42,183 nucleotides of DNA from Variovorax flavidus (GTDB lineage Bacteria; Pseudomonadota; Gammaproteobacteria; Burkholderiales; Burkholderiaceae_C): NCBI RefSeq assembly GCF_030317145.1, contig NZ_JASZYE010000018.1:1-42183 (forward strand), in the 5' to 3' direction. Shown here piece by piece: positions 8,288 to 17,153 of the stretch. Under the pieces are notes generated by a model, which searched no databases, was not told where the DNA came from, and worked only from the letters and a program-made list of their open reading frames with translations. The stretch's first letter is position 1; each line of letters opens with the position of its first letter. The position numbers were made by a program, and so were the translations under genes.

Positions 8288-8608
8288 ATGCAAAACCTCA
8301 CTCAGCCCTTCGTCAAGCTTTCCTCCGCGAATGCGGAACTCATCATGCAATTTGCACAGTCGCAGGAAATGGTCGACCTGGTCAACACCAGCGCGCAAAA
8401 GTACATGGAGCTGGCACAAAAGACCTTTGGAGGGGCAGCCGCCTCCGGGGCCCAGGCCGAGCTGATCCGCAGTCTCACGGACAACTATTCGACCTTCGCG
8501 CGAGAGCACGCCGAGAGCCTCATGGGGATGGCTGCCGAAGCACAGGCCCGCATGTCCCAGCAGGTCGCGGATGTCACGAAGATGGTGAACCCGGCAGGTT
8601 CCAGCTGA
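8288..8608 (+). CDS. Phasin-family granule-associated protein
   Basis: 106 residues, entirely helical and amphipathic, without membrane segments. The start MQNLTQPFVKLSSANAELI and repeated small-hydrophobic heptads are characteristic of short phasins, which coat polyhydroxyalkanoate granules or act as stress-related relatives. A GGAAAGG ribosome site precedes ATG 8288. It is divergent from crp paralog 1 across palindrome site 3 and convergent with crp paralog 2. That placement suggests the Crp-like proteins control a storage or stress function. No PHA synthase is in the window, so the granule link rests on the family. Confidence 0.8.
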   Translation: MQNLTQPFVKLSSANAELIMQFAQSQEMVDLVNTSAQKYMELAQKTFGGAAASGAQAELIRSLTDNYSTFAREHAESLMGMAAEAQARMSQQVADVTKMVNPAGSS

Positions 8609-8623
8609 GGCTTTGCGTAGCGC

Positions 8624-9340
8624 CTAGATTGCCAGCCTGGCCGGAAGGAGCCTGTCGTATTCCTTCTTGACCACCGCATAGCACTCGCAGGCGCGTTGCT
8701 CCAGCCCTTGCCGGTCCAGCACCGAGATGTGCCCACGCGCATAGCTGATCAGCCCAGCCCTTTGCAGCTTGAGCGCACCTTCGGTCACGCCTTCGCGACG
8801 CACGCCGAGCATGTTGCCGATCAGTTCCTGCGTCATCACGAGTTCATTGCCCTGCAGCCGGTCCAGGCTCAGTAGCAGCCAGCGGCACAGTTGCTGATCC
8901 AGAGAGTGGTGCCGGTTGCAAACCGCGGTTTGCGCCATCTGCGTGATCAGCGCCTGGGTGTATCGCAGCAGGAGATGCAGGACAGGAGCTCGCTTGAATT
9001 CCTCCTTGATCACCTCTGCCTTGAGCCGGAAGCCATGGCCTGCGCTTTGCACGACGGCGCGGCTGGGTGTGGACTCCCCGCCCATGAATAGCGAGATGCC
9101 CACGATGCCTTCGTTGCCGACCACGGCAATCTCCGCGGAAGCGCCGTTCTCCATGACGTACAGCAGGGAGACGATGGAGGTTGTCGGAAAATAGACGTGG
9201 CTCAGCGTGGTGCCCGACTCATAGAGCACATGGCCCAGCGGCATCTCGACCGCTTCCAGTTGCGGTAGCCAGCGCTGCCATTCGGCATCGGGCAGCGCCC
9301 CAAGCAGGTGGTTCTTTCTTGGTTCGGGCCGAATGGCCAT
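8624..9340 (-). CDS. Crp/Fnr-family transcriptional regulator (paralog 2)
   Basis: 238 residues. The N-terminal effector domain shows VYFPTTSIVSLLYVMENG and IAVVGNEGIVGISLFMGG. The winged helix includes LIGNMLGVRREGVTEGALKLQRAGLIS and a C-terminal VLDRQGLE..CECY. A strong GGAGG lies before ATG 9340. Its effector domain is closely matched by the broken gene at 28484-28750. Palindrome site 4 lies 120-141 nt upstream. The recognition helix differs from paralog 1 (RREGVT versus RRVGIT) but keeps the arginine pair, so overlapping DNA specificity is plausible. The effector is unknown. Confidence 0.92.
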   Translation of the reverse strand: MAIRPEPRKNHLLGALPDAEWQRWLPQLEAVEMPLGHVLYESGTTLSHVYFPTTSIVSLLYVMENGASAEIAVVGNEGIVGISLFMGGESTPSRAVVQSAGHGFRLKAEVIKEEFKRAPVLHLLLRYTQALITQMAQTAVCNRHHSLDQQLCRWLLLSLDRLQGNELVMTQELIGNMLGVRREGVTEGALKLQRAGLISYARGHISVLDRQGLEQRACECYAVVKKEYDRLLPARLAI

Positions 9341-9459
9341 TGCTTCCTCCGGAATGCTGGCGTCGGGATGACCTTGGGGGGCGCTCGTGAGCGCGAGCCT
9401 GGGTCAGTATAGGCACATGAGCGAATTCGATGTTCGCTATCGCACACGGCCTGCAGGCA

Positions 9460-9481
9460 CTGCGTGCGGCGGCGCACAGAC
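9460..9481. promoter_or_regulatory. Crp-like palindrome upstream of crp paralog 2 (site 4)
   Basis: Left arm CTGCGTG, spacer CGGCGGCG, right arm CACAGAC. The right half is perfect; the left half keeps GTG. It is 120-141 nt upstream of the regulator start at 9340 on the minus strand. The 9341-9621 gap holds no other feature I can support. Confidence 0.4.
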
Positions 9482-9621
9482 ACGCATCCTGAATCGCCTC
9501 ACGATGCAAGGACGGTCATCCGGCGCTGGTAGAGGTTGCTTCGGCGCCCTCCTGTCATGGGAGGTTCCTCGATGCCGGTGACTGTCTCGGTTCTGGCGGG
9601 CCTACGGCGCATGCACGCGGG

Positions 9622-9825
9622 CTACTGACCGTGGAGCGCCTTGATCGCCGCGATGGCTTCGTGCCTTGCCTCGATCAGCGCCGATTCCTCCGACCGCGCG
9701 CCGGTTTGAACGTTCTCGACCGGCAACCTGTCGTCGATCTGGAACGACCATGCCCAACGGGTTTCCGCCTGCCAGGCCTTGATCTCGACTTGATGCCCGT
9801 GGTGCTCGAAACTCGTATCGGTCAT
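9622..9825 (-). CDS. Small conserved hypothetical protein
   Basis: 67 residues (MTDTSFEHHGHQVEIKAW...). GGAGG five bases before ATG 9823-9825 supports this start over an in-frame one at 9840. The first half looks like a short beta-rich module (VEIKAW, RWAWSFQID) and the second half a charged helix with EARHEAIAAIKAL. I do not recognise a named domain; similar small proteins seem common in Comamonadaceae. Soluble, no signal peptide. Confidence 0.65.
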   Translation of the reverse strand: MTDTSFEHHGHQVEIKAWQAETRWAWSFQIDDRLPVENVQTGARSEESALIEARHEAIAAIKALHGQ

Positions 9826-10071
9826 GCGTGCCTCCGGCAATAGGGGTGAGAGCCCGTCATTGTTGCGGCGTTCGTCAGCGACTGCCAGTCGTCGGACCCT
9901 GACGCGCAGGAACTTCGAAACGCTGTCGAGCTCCTCCGCGCGCGGCCGCGTTCGAATTGATCGCGCGCGGCTCGACGCTGGCGACCGCGGATGACCCGAG
10001 CAGGCATGCTGTCCGCCCGCTACGGCGCGAGAGTCTCCGGCATGGAGCCAGACATTCGGGGTGTGCCCGAC

Positions 10072-10093
10072 TTGTGTGCGGTGGCGTACAGAC
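10072..10093. promoter_or_regulatory. Crp-like palindrome, imperfect (site 5)
   Basis: Left arm TTGTGTG, spacer CGGTGGCG, right arm TACAGAC. It is the weakest right arm of the five, but the GCG before it is retained. It lies in the gap 9826-10110: about 250 nt upstream of the minus-strand gene starting at 9825 and about 190 nt upstream of the plus-strand gene at 10287. Its target is unclear. Confidence 0.35.
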
Positions 10094-10110
10094 CCATTGC
10101 GCGCGATTCG

Positions 10111-10269
10111 CTACAAGGTTTCCAGCGCGCTACCCAGCAGCATCTTTGTGAGATCGATTCCAAGCGCCTTCACGGCACTCAACTTGACGACCATATCGAG
10201 GTCGGTCACTTGATCGAACGCAAAGTTGCCCAACTTCGTGCCTTTGAGAATCGACAACGGCGTCCCCAT
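10111..10269 (-). CDS. Possible 52-residue small protein
   Basis: The minus-strand frame from ATG 10267-10269 to TAG 10111-10113 encodes MGTPLSILKGTKLGNFAFD and continues through a leucine- and lysine-rich helix ending LLGSALETL. About three quarters of third codon positions are G or C, as in real genes here, and the amino-acid mix is protein-like. The frame is open 11 codons further upstream without another good start. I cannot assign a family. It could be a small gene or the surviving end of a longer one. It is divergent from the gene at 10287, with starts only 17 nt apart. Confidence 0.4.
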   Translation of the reverse strand: MGTPLSILKGTKLGNFAFDQVTDLDMVVKLSAVKALGIDLTKMLLGSALETL

Positions 10270-10286
10270 CGGATTCAATACACGAT

Positions 10287-10487
10287 ATGGCGAAGAAAAT
10301 CCAACTCAACAACGACCAGTGGAACAGGCTGCAGAGGCTAGCAAGCGAGAATGGCAAGAGCGCTCCCAATGAACCGACCGTCGTCGTATCACACCGGCTG
10401 AGGTCTAACGGCTTGGTGGCAGCCGATCGAAAAGGTTTCGAATACCTGACAGATCATGGGGTACGTCGGTTGAGTCAGGGGCGGTAG
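10287..10487 (+). CDS. Small hypothetical protein, possibly winged-helix-like
   Basis: 66 residues (MAKKIQLNNDQWNRLQRLAS...). The order is two short helices, a segment with VVSHRLRSNGLVAADRKG, then FEYLTDHGVRRLSQGR. The run of helix, turn, hydrophobic strand and LTDHG is reminiscent of small winged-helix proteins that read L-T-x-x-G at their end; this is a resemblance, not a confirmed match. No clear ribosome site precedes ATG 10287. Soluble and basic, so DNA binding is conceivable. Confidence 0.6.
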   Translation: MAKKIQLNNDQWNRLQRLASENGKSAPNEPTVVVSHRLRSNGLVAADRKGFEYLTDHGVRRLSQGR

Positions 10488-10781
10488 AGAAAGGAGCCAA
10501 CTCGCTAGGCTCGTCCACAGGCCCGCCGGTAAGTTCTCCATTGCCGGATCGGTAAGCACCGAAGCAACACTCGACAGGTGCGCCGTGTCCCGCGAACACG
10601 CCGTCACCTCTAGATCCTCTCCCTCGGGATGCCGGCAGCGGTCACCGGTGGCGGATCGCGCGCCGCCCTCTTGTTTGAAGATCGACGGAGATACGCCGGT
10701 GCTCCTTGAAGAAGCGCGAAGAAGTGCTTCACGCTAAAGAACCGAGTGCGACGTGGTGACCAATCCGATTGATACAGTTCT
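10488..10781. other. Intergenic, no supported feature
   Basis: Short frames on both strands have poor composition, and no repeat or operator-like palindrome was found. Confidence 0.5.
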
Positions 10782-11315
10782 CTAGTTCAAAGTAACCATG
10801 ACGTAGGTTTCCGGACCGCCACGGATGACGAAGTTGACCGGATGCAGAGCCTCGCCGGGATCGCATGCGACTGCTGAATTCAGAACGAGCGCGAGCGCAC
10901 CAGGTTGCTTTTTCTTGAATGGCCCGACAGGCATGCACGCAGTGACGTTGACGACCCCGGAGTTCTTCACGTCACTGTCCTTATAGAACCAATCGTTGAC
11001 TGGGAAGATTTCTGGCCTGTACTGTCCGGCCGCTGCATCCTTGACGAAGATAGACAGATAGGATTCCCATCGATTTCCCACGTCGACATCCATGCATGCG
11101 CCCGGCTTCATGGTGTACCAGCCTTGGAGCGACACGTAGCATCGCGATCCCTGAAGGTCGCATCGCGAAGCCGAGTCGTCCGACCTTTCATGGATGACGG
11201 CAAAGACGACGTCCGTCTGTCGCCCGTTGCACAGCCTGTTCGTCCCAGTTGCGCCAGCGTGGAACGCCACAACGAGCAGCAGCGCGACGAATGCGAGATG
11301 TACGATCGATTTCAT
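10782..11315 (-). CDS. Secreted DUF1036-like cysteine-rich protein
   Basis: 177 residues from ATG 11313-11315, preceded by AGGGGA. A signal peptide (about 1-22, hydrophobic core LAFVALLLVVAF) leads to a mature region starting near TNRLCNGRQ. The pattern LCN..T..VVFAVIHE, then SLQGWYTMKPGACMDVDVGN and YLSIFVKDA, resembles DUF1036 proteins (C-N ... G-W-x-x-x-x-P-G-x-C), which are small periplasmic proteins of unknown role. The mature part has six cysteines, enough for three disulphides. The frame extends about 90 codons upstream with poor composition; the SD and signal peptide fix the start. No operon partner is evident. Confidence 0.7.
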   Translation of the reverse strand: MKSIVHLAFVALLLVVAFHAGATGTNRLCNGRQTDVVFAVIHERSDDSASRCDLQGSRCYVSLQGWYTMKPGACMDVDVGNRWESYLSIFVKDAAAGQYRPEIFPVNDWFYKDSDVKNSGVVNVTACMPVGPFKKKQPGALALVLNSAVACDPGEALHPVNFVIRGGPETYVMVTLN

Positions 11316-11867
11316 CTTTTCCCCTGCAGAAGTCGTACGGATGACCTTCGCCACTTGCTGGCCTCGGCTTCGCCCGGTTTTTCGGTCGAGATCCTTGGCG
11401 TGTGCGAGTAGCGCGGTGTCTCGCTGGGACGAATGGCGCTCGAACGTCGGAGCCTGATTTCGGGAGCTTGTACGAGGAAAGGCCATCGTACGCTTCCGGC
11501 ATCCGGCAGTAGCAATTGCCCTTGGAACGCTTTTCGGCGCAGGCCTCCCGAATGCGGTGTCCCCCGGTTGGCGTAACCAATCCCTCCGGGTCATGTTGGA
11601 AACTTCAACGTTCGATCATGGCGGCGAACCTGTCTTCATCGCGAAGCTTTTTCCATCGCGGGTCCAGGCGCAACCACACGCTGAGGTCGCCATATCGGGA
11701 ACCGTTGGATGGGATCGTTGCTGCCGCGCAATCGCTGCGGCCGAATTGCGGGAGGGTGGCGATCAGAAGGGTTACTCAGCGGGTTGATGGTGAATAGCGA
11801 TGGCGGCGCGTAGGATGATCTTCGGGCATGTCCGCGCTCGGTGAACGCTGTCGTGAAGGAACAAGCG
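11316..11867. other. Intergenic, about 550 bp, no supported gene
   Basis: Frames on both strands reach 60-130 codons, but compositions are arginine- and serine-heavy shadows without recognisable motifs. No palindrome of the CACAGAC family occurs. A promoter for the gene at 11868 presumably lies here but cannot be pinpointed. Confidence 0.45.
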
Positions 11868-12290
11868 ATGTCAGATGCGATCCAAGATATTGAGGAGCGT
11901 GCGCGGCTCATCGAGAGGGCGAAGGTCGAGAAGGATCTGGAGGGACGCCCAAAGACTCTAGCGCGCAGAGACAAGAGTGGCTTTCTTCAGGCTGCATCAG
12001 CCACAAAGGGCCAAAAGGTGCGCGCACTGGTCTGGAGGTCCTTCGCTTACGCGCTAGCGGTCGCCTTGTTCATCACTGCTTGCCTCGCATTGATCCTTGT
12101 AGCTTGGGACCATGACAGCCTAGAACAAGGAATTCTGGGGTCTTTCGCCCACTACTTGGTAAAAGCGTTTTTCATGTTTCCGCTCGTCCTGGCGTGCATT
12201 TGGGCTCTCTCGTACCGCACCATGCAGAGCAACCCGAGGTTCCAAGACGGCGCAGTTACGAAGTCTGGACCGGGAAGTCACCGCACCTGA
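11868..12290 (+). CDS. Small two-helix membrane protein
   Basis: 140 residues. The N-terminal 50 residues are highly charged with helical heptads (DIEERARLIERAKVEKDLEG), then two membrane segments at about 58-80 and 100-115 and a short polar tail. ATG 11868 is used because AAGGA lies about 10 bases before; an upstream in-frame GTG at 11841 lacks a site. I do not recognise a family. A cytoplasmic coiled coil anchored by a hairpin of helices is the likely topology. Confidence 0.55.
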   Translation: MSDAIQDIEERARLIERAKVEKDLEGRPKTLARRDKSGFLQAASATKGQKVRALVWRSFAYALAVALFITACLALILVAWDHDSLEQGILGSFAHYLVKAFFMFPLVLACIWALSYRTMQSNPRFQDGAVTKSGPGSHRT

Positions 12291-12588
12291 GCGCTGTTCA
12301 GCGCGGGCCTCCCGATGACGTTCGCGCGCCACTGCCGGCACCGATTGCCCACTTCGTGATCACTGGCGCGTGCGGCGGTAACCACTCCGGGACGCTCCAC
12401 GCAATGGCCGGCACCGTTCCGATTTGGTTAGATGAGGTGTGGCGTGCGCCGGAGTCATAGCGACTTCCTCTTGCGCGTGTCGGCGCACTGTCCCACAGCT
12501 CATACGTACGCACGGCCGCATCCTCGTTTGATCCGCGGCTTGGCGTGAGCCTCGTCGCCTGCCTATCACTTTCGATCGGATTTCTTCG
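12291..12588. other. Intergenic, no supported feature
   Basis: About 300 bp between the small membrane protein and the AI-2E-type transporter. No frame has credible composition; no hairpin followed by a T-run was recognised. Confidence 0.45.
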
Positions 12589-13821
12589 ATGAACACCGCC
12601 AGTGTGCAGCGCACCGTCTTCTTCGTCCTGCTTGCAGGGGTGACCCTCGGATTTCTCTGGATCCTGCAACCGTTCTTCGGCGCAGTGATGTGGGCGATTG
12701 CCTTGGCCATCCTTTTCAGTCCGTTGTACAGGAGGCTGAGCAAAGCGATGGGCCGACGCAGGTCGCTCGCGGCGTTGCTGACACTACTGCTGTGTACGGT
12801 GGTTGTCATGTTGCCCCTCGCCGCTATCGGCGCTTCCCTGGTGCAGGACATCATGGTGCTGAGCGACAAGATCCAATCGGGGCAGTTGAACTTCGCCGCC
12901 TATTTCGAGCAGATCGTTGCCGCCTTCCCACGTTGGCTGACGAATCTGATGAACCGCTTCGGCCTCGGGGACATGACCGGCATCCAGCAGCGTATCGAAG
13001 GCCTGGCAGCCCAAGGCAGTCAGTTGATCGCAGCCCGGGCGCTTAGCGTCGGACAGAACACCTTCGAGTTTGTGGTGAGCTTTGGGGTGATGCTCTATCT
13101 GCTCTTTTTCATGCTGCGCGACGGCGCGGAGCTATCCAAGACCGTACGCGATGCGTTCCCATTGGCCAAGCCACACACGCACTATTTGTTGAACAAGTTC
13201 ACGACCGTGACTCGCGCGACGATCAAGGGAAATGTGGCCGTGGCGCTCGTGCAGGGGGGGCTTGGTGGCGTGGCCTTTTGGTTCCTTGGTGTGCAGGGCG
13301 CGCTGGTCTGGGGGGTGCTCATGGCGTTCCTTTCGCTGTTGCCCGCCATTGGTGCGGCCCTGGTCTGGCTGCCGGTGGCCCTTTACCTGCTCGCCATCGG
13401 GTCAGTGCTCAAGGGCATTGGTCTCATCGCCTTTTGTGTCGTTGTAATCGGCTTGATCGACAACTTGCTGCGACCCCTGCTGGTGGGCAAGGAAACGCAG
13501 ATGCCAGACTACATCGTCCTAATGTCCACCATTGGAGGTATGGCGATCTTCGGGATCAATGGGTTCGTTCTCGGCCCGATCATTGCGGCGCTATTTATGA
13601 CAGCGTGGTCGCTGTTTGCCGAGATGAGGCAGGCGGATACGGAAACGGCCGTGGCGGTCCAGACATCCGACGTCGATCGACTCGGCGGTAGCGAGGTTGC
13701 AGCGGTCACAGTTCCTCTCGAACGTTTCACTCCGGCGGCAGTGCAAACCCTCTCGACGCCAGAGTTGCCACTGGCGTCGCAGCCCTTCCAGCTCCACCGC
13801 ATCCATCCGGTCCCAGTGTGA
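12589..13821 (+). CDS. AI-2E family transporter (PerM/TqsA-like)
   Basis: 410 residues with the family plan: two N-terminal helices (about 8-45), another after RRSLAALLTL (about 60-85), a long amphipathic section (about 90-155) and further helices to about residue 345, with the signature segment GLIDNLLRPLLVGKETQMPDY. A polar tail follows. The family includes autoinducer-2 exporters, sodium/proton antiporters and proteins of unknown substrate, so AI-2 export is not implied. No luxS-type gene is nearby. The gene appears monocistronic. A weak ribosome site precedes ATG 12589, so the start is slightly uncertain. Confidence 0.92.
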   Translation: MNTASVQRTVFFVLLAGVTLGFLWILQPFFGAVMWAIALAILFSPLYRRLSKAMGRRRSLAALLTLLLCTVVVMLPLAAIGASLVQDIMVLSDKIQSGQLNFAAYFEQIVAAFPRWLTNLMNRFGLGDMTGIQQRIEGLAAQGSQLIAARALSVGQNTFEFVVSFGVMLYLLFFMLRDGAELSKTVRDAFPLAKPHTHYLLNKFTTVTRATIKGNVAVALVQGGLGGVAFWFLGVQGALVWGVLMAFLSLLPAIGAALVWLPVALYLLAIGSVLKGIGLIAFCVVVIGLIDNLLRPLLVGKETQMPDYIVLMSTIGGMAIFGINGFVLGPIIAALFMTAWSLFAEMRQADTETAVAVQTSDVDRLGGSEVAAVTVPLERFTPAAVQTLSTPELPLASQPFQLHRIHPVPV

Positions 13822-14150
13822 TGATGCGGTGCTCGGCCCTAATGCGTGCGTCATAGCTGATCCGACACGATGTTGGCCGCTGCGACCTTCGTGCGGTACA
13901 CGTAGGCGGTTTCCTACAGGGCGAATACGGAGTCCATTCGCCTTCGCCAATTCATCAAGACAACCTCGAGTGCCGGCGCTTCACAGAACGAAGTGCCGTA
14001 GACACGCCTCCGTCCTACGGATGGGAAGGGTTTGCGCTTCCGCACTGCGCACGAATCAAATGTAGAAGTCACTCGCAACGCAAGAGCCCCTTGCCGGGGT
14101 CTGCAAACCGACCGGTAGTATCCGCAACCCAGCCCTTGATCGAGGACGAA
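13822..14150. other. Intergenic region before the hybrid kinase
   Basis: About 330 bp. An antisense frame from 14672 into this gap is a shadow of the kinase gene. A short inverted pair GTAGG..CCTAC occurs at about 13903-13917, too short to call. No coding feature supported. Confidence 0.4.
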
Positions 14151-17100
14151 ATGCGAAGCGACCCAGCGCCACTGCCGTTTCTGACCGGAGGCGGCGAAAT
14201 TGCACAGCTGATAGGGTCGTTGGATTGGGGGCGCACCGGAGTCGGGCCGATTGATCAATGGCCAGCGCACATGAAAACGGCTACGTCGCTGATGCTTCGA
14301 TCGCTCGTTCCCATGGTGATGCTCTGGGGCAGAGATGGCGTCATGATCTACAACAATGCGTATGCCGTCTTCGCAGGCGAACGCCATCCACGCCTGCTGG
14401 GCTCCAGCGTACACGACGGCTGGGACGAGGCCTCCGATTTCATCGACAACGTCATGAAAGTCGTGCTTGCCGGCGGCACGCTCAGCTACCGCGACCAGGA
14501 GCTGATGCTGCAGCGGCAGGGGAAGACGGCCCCTACCTGGATGGACCTGGACTATTCGCCGATGCTGGACGAAGCTGGAATTCCGGTCGGCGTGATGGCA
14601 ATCGTTGTGGAGAACACGGGCAAGGTGATGGCAGAGCGGCACCTGGAGCGAGAGAAGGAACGACTGGCGCAACTGTTCGAGCAGGCACCGAGCTTCATGG
14701 CCATGCTGTCAGGGCCATCGCATCACTTCGAACTGGCGAACCCGGCGTACATGCAGTTCGTGGGAAATCGCCAGTTGGTCGGGCGCACTGTGGCGCAGGC
14801 GTTGCCAGATGCGGCCGAGCAGGGCTATGTCGACTTGCTCGACAAGGTGTTCCGGACCGGGGAGGTGTATGCGGCCAACGGCGCGAAATTCGCCGTACAG
14901 ACGCCGGAAAGTGGCCAAGTGCGTGAACGCTATGTCGATTTTGTCTTTCAGCCCATCCGCGACGTGGCGGGCGCTGTGACGGGTATCTTCGTCGAGGGCG
15001 TAGATGTCACCGACCGGATGGCGGCGCAAGTCGCGCAACGTGCGAGCGATATGCGCCTCGCGCTCGTCGTCGACGGCGCCAGGGACCATGCGATTTTCGC
15101 CACCGACGCCAACGGCGTCATCACGGACTGGTCATCCGGCGCCGAGGAGATCTTCGGCTGGCCGGTGCAGGAGATCGTTGGGCGCGCGGTGTCGGTTCTC
15201 TATACCGTCGAAGATCGACGCGACGATGTGCCCAGCCTGGAATTTGCCACCGCGGTTCGCGAAGGCTGCGCCAACGCTGAGCGCTGGCATCTGCGCAAGG
15301 ACGGGACGCGAGTGTTCATGAGTGGCTCGTTGCGGCCCCTGCCGGCGCCGATAGACGGCGGCGCGGGCGGCTTCCTCAAGATTGCACGGGACGAAACCGC
15401 ACGCCAGGTCGCACGCGGCCTGCGTGACGCCTTGGCCGACTTTCCCGAGCGCCTGCGCGACATCGACGACCCCGATGAGATCACCTATGCCGCGGCGCGA
15501 CTTCTGGGCGAAACCCTTCGGGTCAGCCGCGTGGGCTATGGAACGATCAACGTCGCAACCGACACACTGCACGTTGACCGCGACTGGACGGCGCCGGGCG
15601 TGGAAAGCCTAGCGGGCGATACGCCGCTGCGCCACTACGGCTCTTTCATCGAGAGCCTGAAGCGCAAGGAGTTCATCAGCATCGTGGATGTCCGGCTGGA
15701 CGACCGAACATCGCAGGCGTCCGGTGCGCTGGAGGGGCGCAGCGCCCGATCGTTTGTCAACGTGCCGGTGGTGGAGCAAGGCCGGCTGGTCGCGGTGCTC
15801 TACGTGAACGATGCGAGCGTCCGTCATTGGTCCTCGGATGAACTCGCCTTTGTGCGCGAAATCGCGGAGCGCACACGCTCCGCGGCGGAGCGCGCGAACG
15901 GGGTGCTGTTGCTGCGCGAGGCCAACGAAACGCTGGAGGCCAAGGTGCAGGAGCGCACGCGCGAACTGTTGGCCGCCGAAGCGGCACTGCGCCAGTCGCA
16001 AAAGATGGAGGCCATCGGCCAGTTGACCGGTGGCATTGCCCACGACTTCAACAACCTGCTCGGCGCCATGAGCACTAGCCTGCAGGTGCTCTCGCGTCGC
16101 CTCGGCGCCGGCAAGTTCGACGACGCTGAGCGTTACATCGGCATGGCGCACGATTCGGTTCGTCGCGCCGCGGCACTCACGCATCGGCTGCTCGCGTTTT
16201 CACGCAGGCAGACGCTCGATCCGAAGGCCCTCAATGCGAATCGGTTGATCGGCGGCATGGAGGACCTGGTTCGCCGGACGATGGGCCCGAGCGTCGAGGT
16301 GGAGGTCGTGGGTGCGGGCGGGCTTTGGTCCACGAAAGTCGATGGCGCGCAACTCGAAAGCGCCTTGCTAAACCTTTGCATCAACGCGCGCGATGCGATG
16401 GCGCCTCATGGCGGCAGACTGACGATCGAAACCGCCAACAAGTGGCTCGACGCGCGCTCTGCGGCCGAACACGATCTGGCGCCCGGGCAGTACATCTCGA
16501 TTTGCGTGACCGATACAGGGACGGGGATGTCGGCTGCCACGATCGCGCGTGCTTTTGAGCCGTTTTACACGACCAAGCCGATGGGGCAGGGCACCGGGCT
16601 GGGCCTGTCGATGGTGTACGGCTTCGTTAGGCAGTCGGGTGGGCAAGTGCGGGTCTATTCGGAACTGGGTCAGGGCACGACGATGTGCCTCTACCTGCCG
16701 CGCCATGTCGGCGAAGCCGAATCCGAGCCGGTGCTGCTGCCCGAAGAGGCGTCGAGCCCGGGTGAGGGCGAAACCGTCCTGGTCATCGAGGACGAGGCGA
16801 CGATCCGGATGCTGATCGTCGAAGAACTCGAGGAGGCCGGCTATCGTGTGCTGTCGTCCCAGGACGGGCTGGGCGGGCTTCGCATGTTGCAGTCCGGCAC
16901 GCGCATCGATTTGCTGCTGACCGACGTTGGCTTGCCCGGCGGCTTGAATGGTCGGCAGGTCGCGGATGCTGCCCGCGTGACGCGGCCCGCGCTGAAGGTG
17001 CTATTCATCACCGGCTATGCGGAAAACGCGGCGGTGGGCAACGGCATGCTCGAGCATGGCATGGAGGTGGTAACCAAGCCCTTCGACATTGCGGCGCTGG

Positions 17101-17153
17101 CGCGCAAGGTCCGAGCCATGGTGGAGACCCAGGCTGTGCCTCCTCCATTCTGA
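14151..17153 (+). CDS. PAS/GAF hybrid sensor histidine kinase with receiver domain
   Basis: 1000 residues, no membrane segment, so a cytoplasmic sensor. Order: three PAS-like domains (about 45-150, 170-295, 305-425), a GAF domain (about 435-585), coiled coil (about 585-625), HisKA with GGIAHDFNNLLGAM (phosphoacceptor His about 631), HATPase with NLCINARDAM, DTGTGM and GTGLGLSMVYGF, and a receiver (about 880-990) with phospho-acceptor Asp about 925 in LLLTDVGLPGG and Lys about 976 in VTKPFD. ATG 14151 follows GAGG and starts a natural N-terminus; an upstream TTG at 14091 is less likely. The signal is unknown; the third PAS resembles redox- or light-type PAS domains only loosely. No response-regulator gene is adjacent, so the attached receiver or a distant partner takes the phosphate. 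Confidence 0.95.
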   Translation: MRSDPAPLPFLTGGGEIAQLIGSLDWGRTGVGPIDQWPAHMKTATSLMLRSLVPMVMLWGRDGVMIYNNAYAVFAGERHPRLLGSSVHDGWDEASDFIDNVMKVVLAGGTLSYRDQELMLQRQGKTAPTWMDLDYSPMLDEAGIPVGVMAIVVENTGKVMAERHLEREKERLAQLFEQAPSFMAMLSGPSHHFELANPAYMQFVGNRQLVGRTVAQALPDAAEQGYVDLLDKVFRTGEVYAANGAKFAVQTPESGQVRERYVDFVFQPIRDVAGAVTGIFVEGVDVTDRMAAQVAQRASDMRLALVVDGARDHAIFATDANGVITDWSSGAEEIFGWPVQEIVGRAVSVLYTVEDRRDDVPSLEFATAVREGCANAERWHLRKDGTRVFMSGSLRPLPAPIDGGAGGFLKIARDETARQVARGLRDALADFPERLRDIDDPDEITYAAARLLGETLRVSRVGYGTINVATDTLHVDRDWTAPGVESLAGDTPLRHYGSFIESLKRKEFISIVDVRLDDRTSQASGALEGRSARSFVNVPVVEQGRLVAVLYVNDASVRHWSSDELAFVREIAERTRSAAERANGVLLLREANETLEAKVQERTRELLAAEAALRQSQKMEAIGQLTGGIAHDFNNLLGAMSTSLQVLSRRLGAGKFDDAERYIGMAHDSVRRAAALTHRLLAFSRRQTLDPKALNANRLIGGMEDLVRRTMGPSVEVEVVGAGGLWSTKVDGAQLESALLNLCINARDAMAPHGGRLTIETANKWLDARSAAEHDLAPGQYISICVTDTGTGMSAATIARAFEPFYTTKPMGQGTGLGLSMVYGFVRQSGGQVRVYSELGQGTTMCLYLPRHVGEAESEPVLLPEEASSPGEGETVLVIEDEATIRMLIVEELEEAGYRVLSSQDGLGGLRMLQSGTRIDLLLTDVGLPGGLNGRQVADAARVTRPALKVLFITGYAENAAVGNGMLEHGMEVVTKPFDIAALARKVRAMVETQAVPPPF

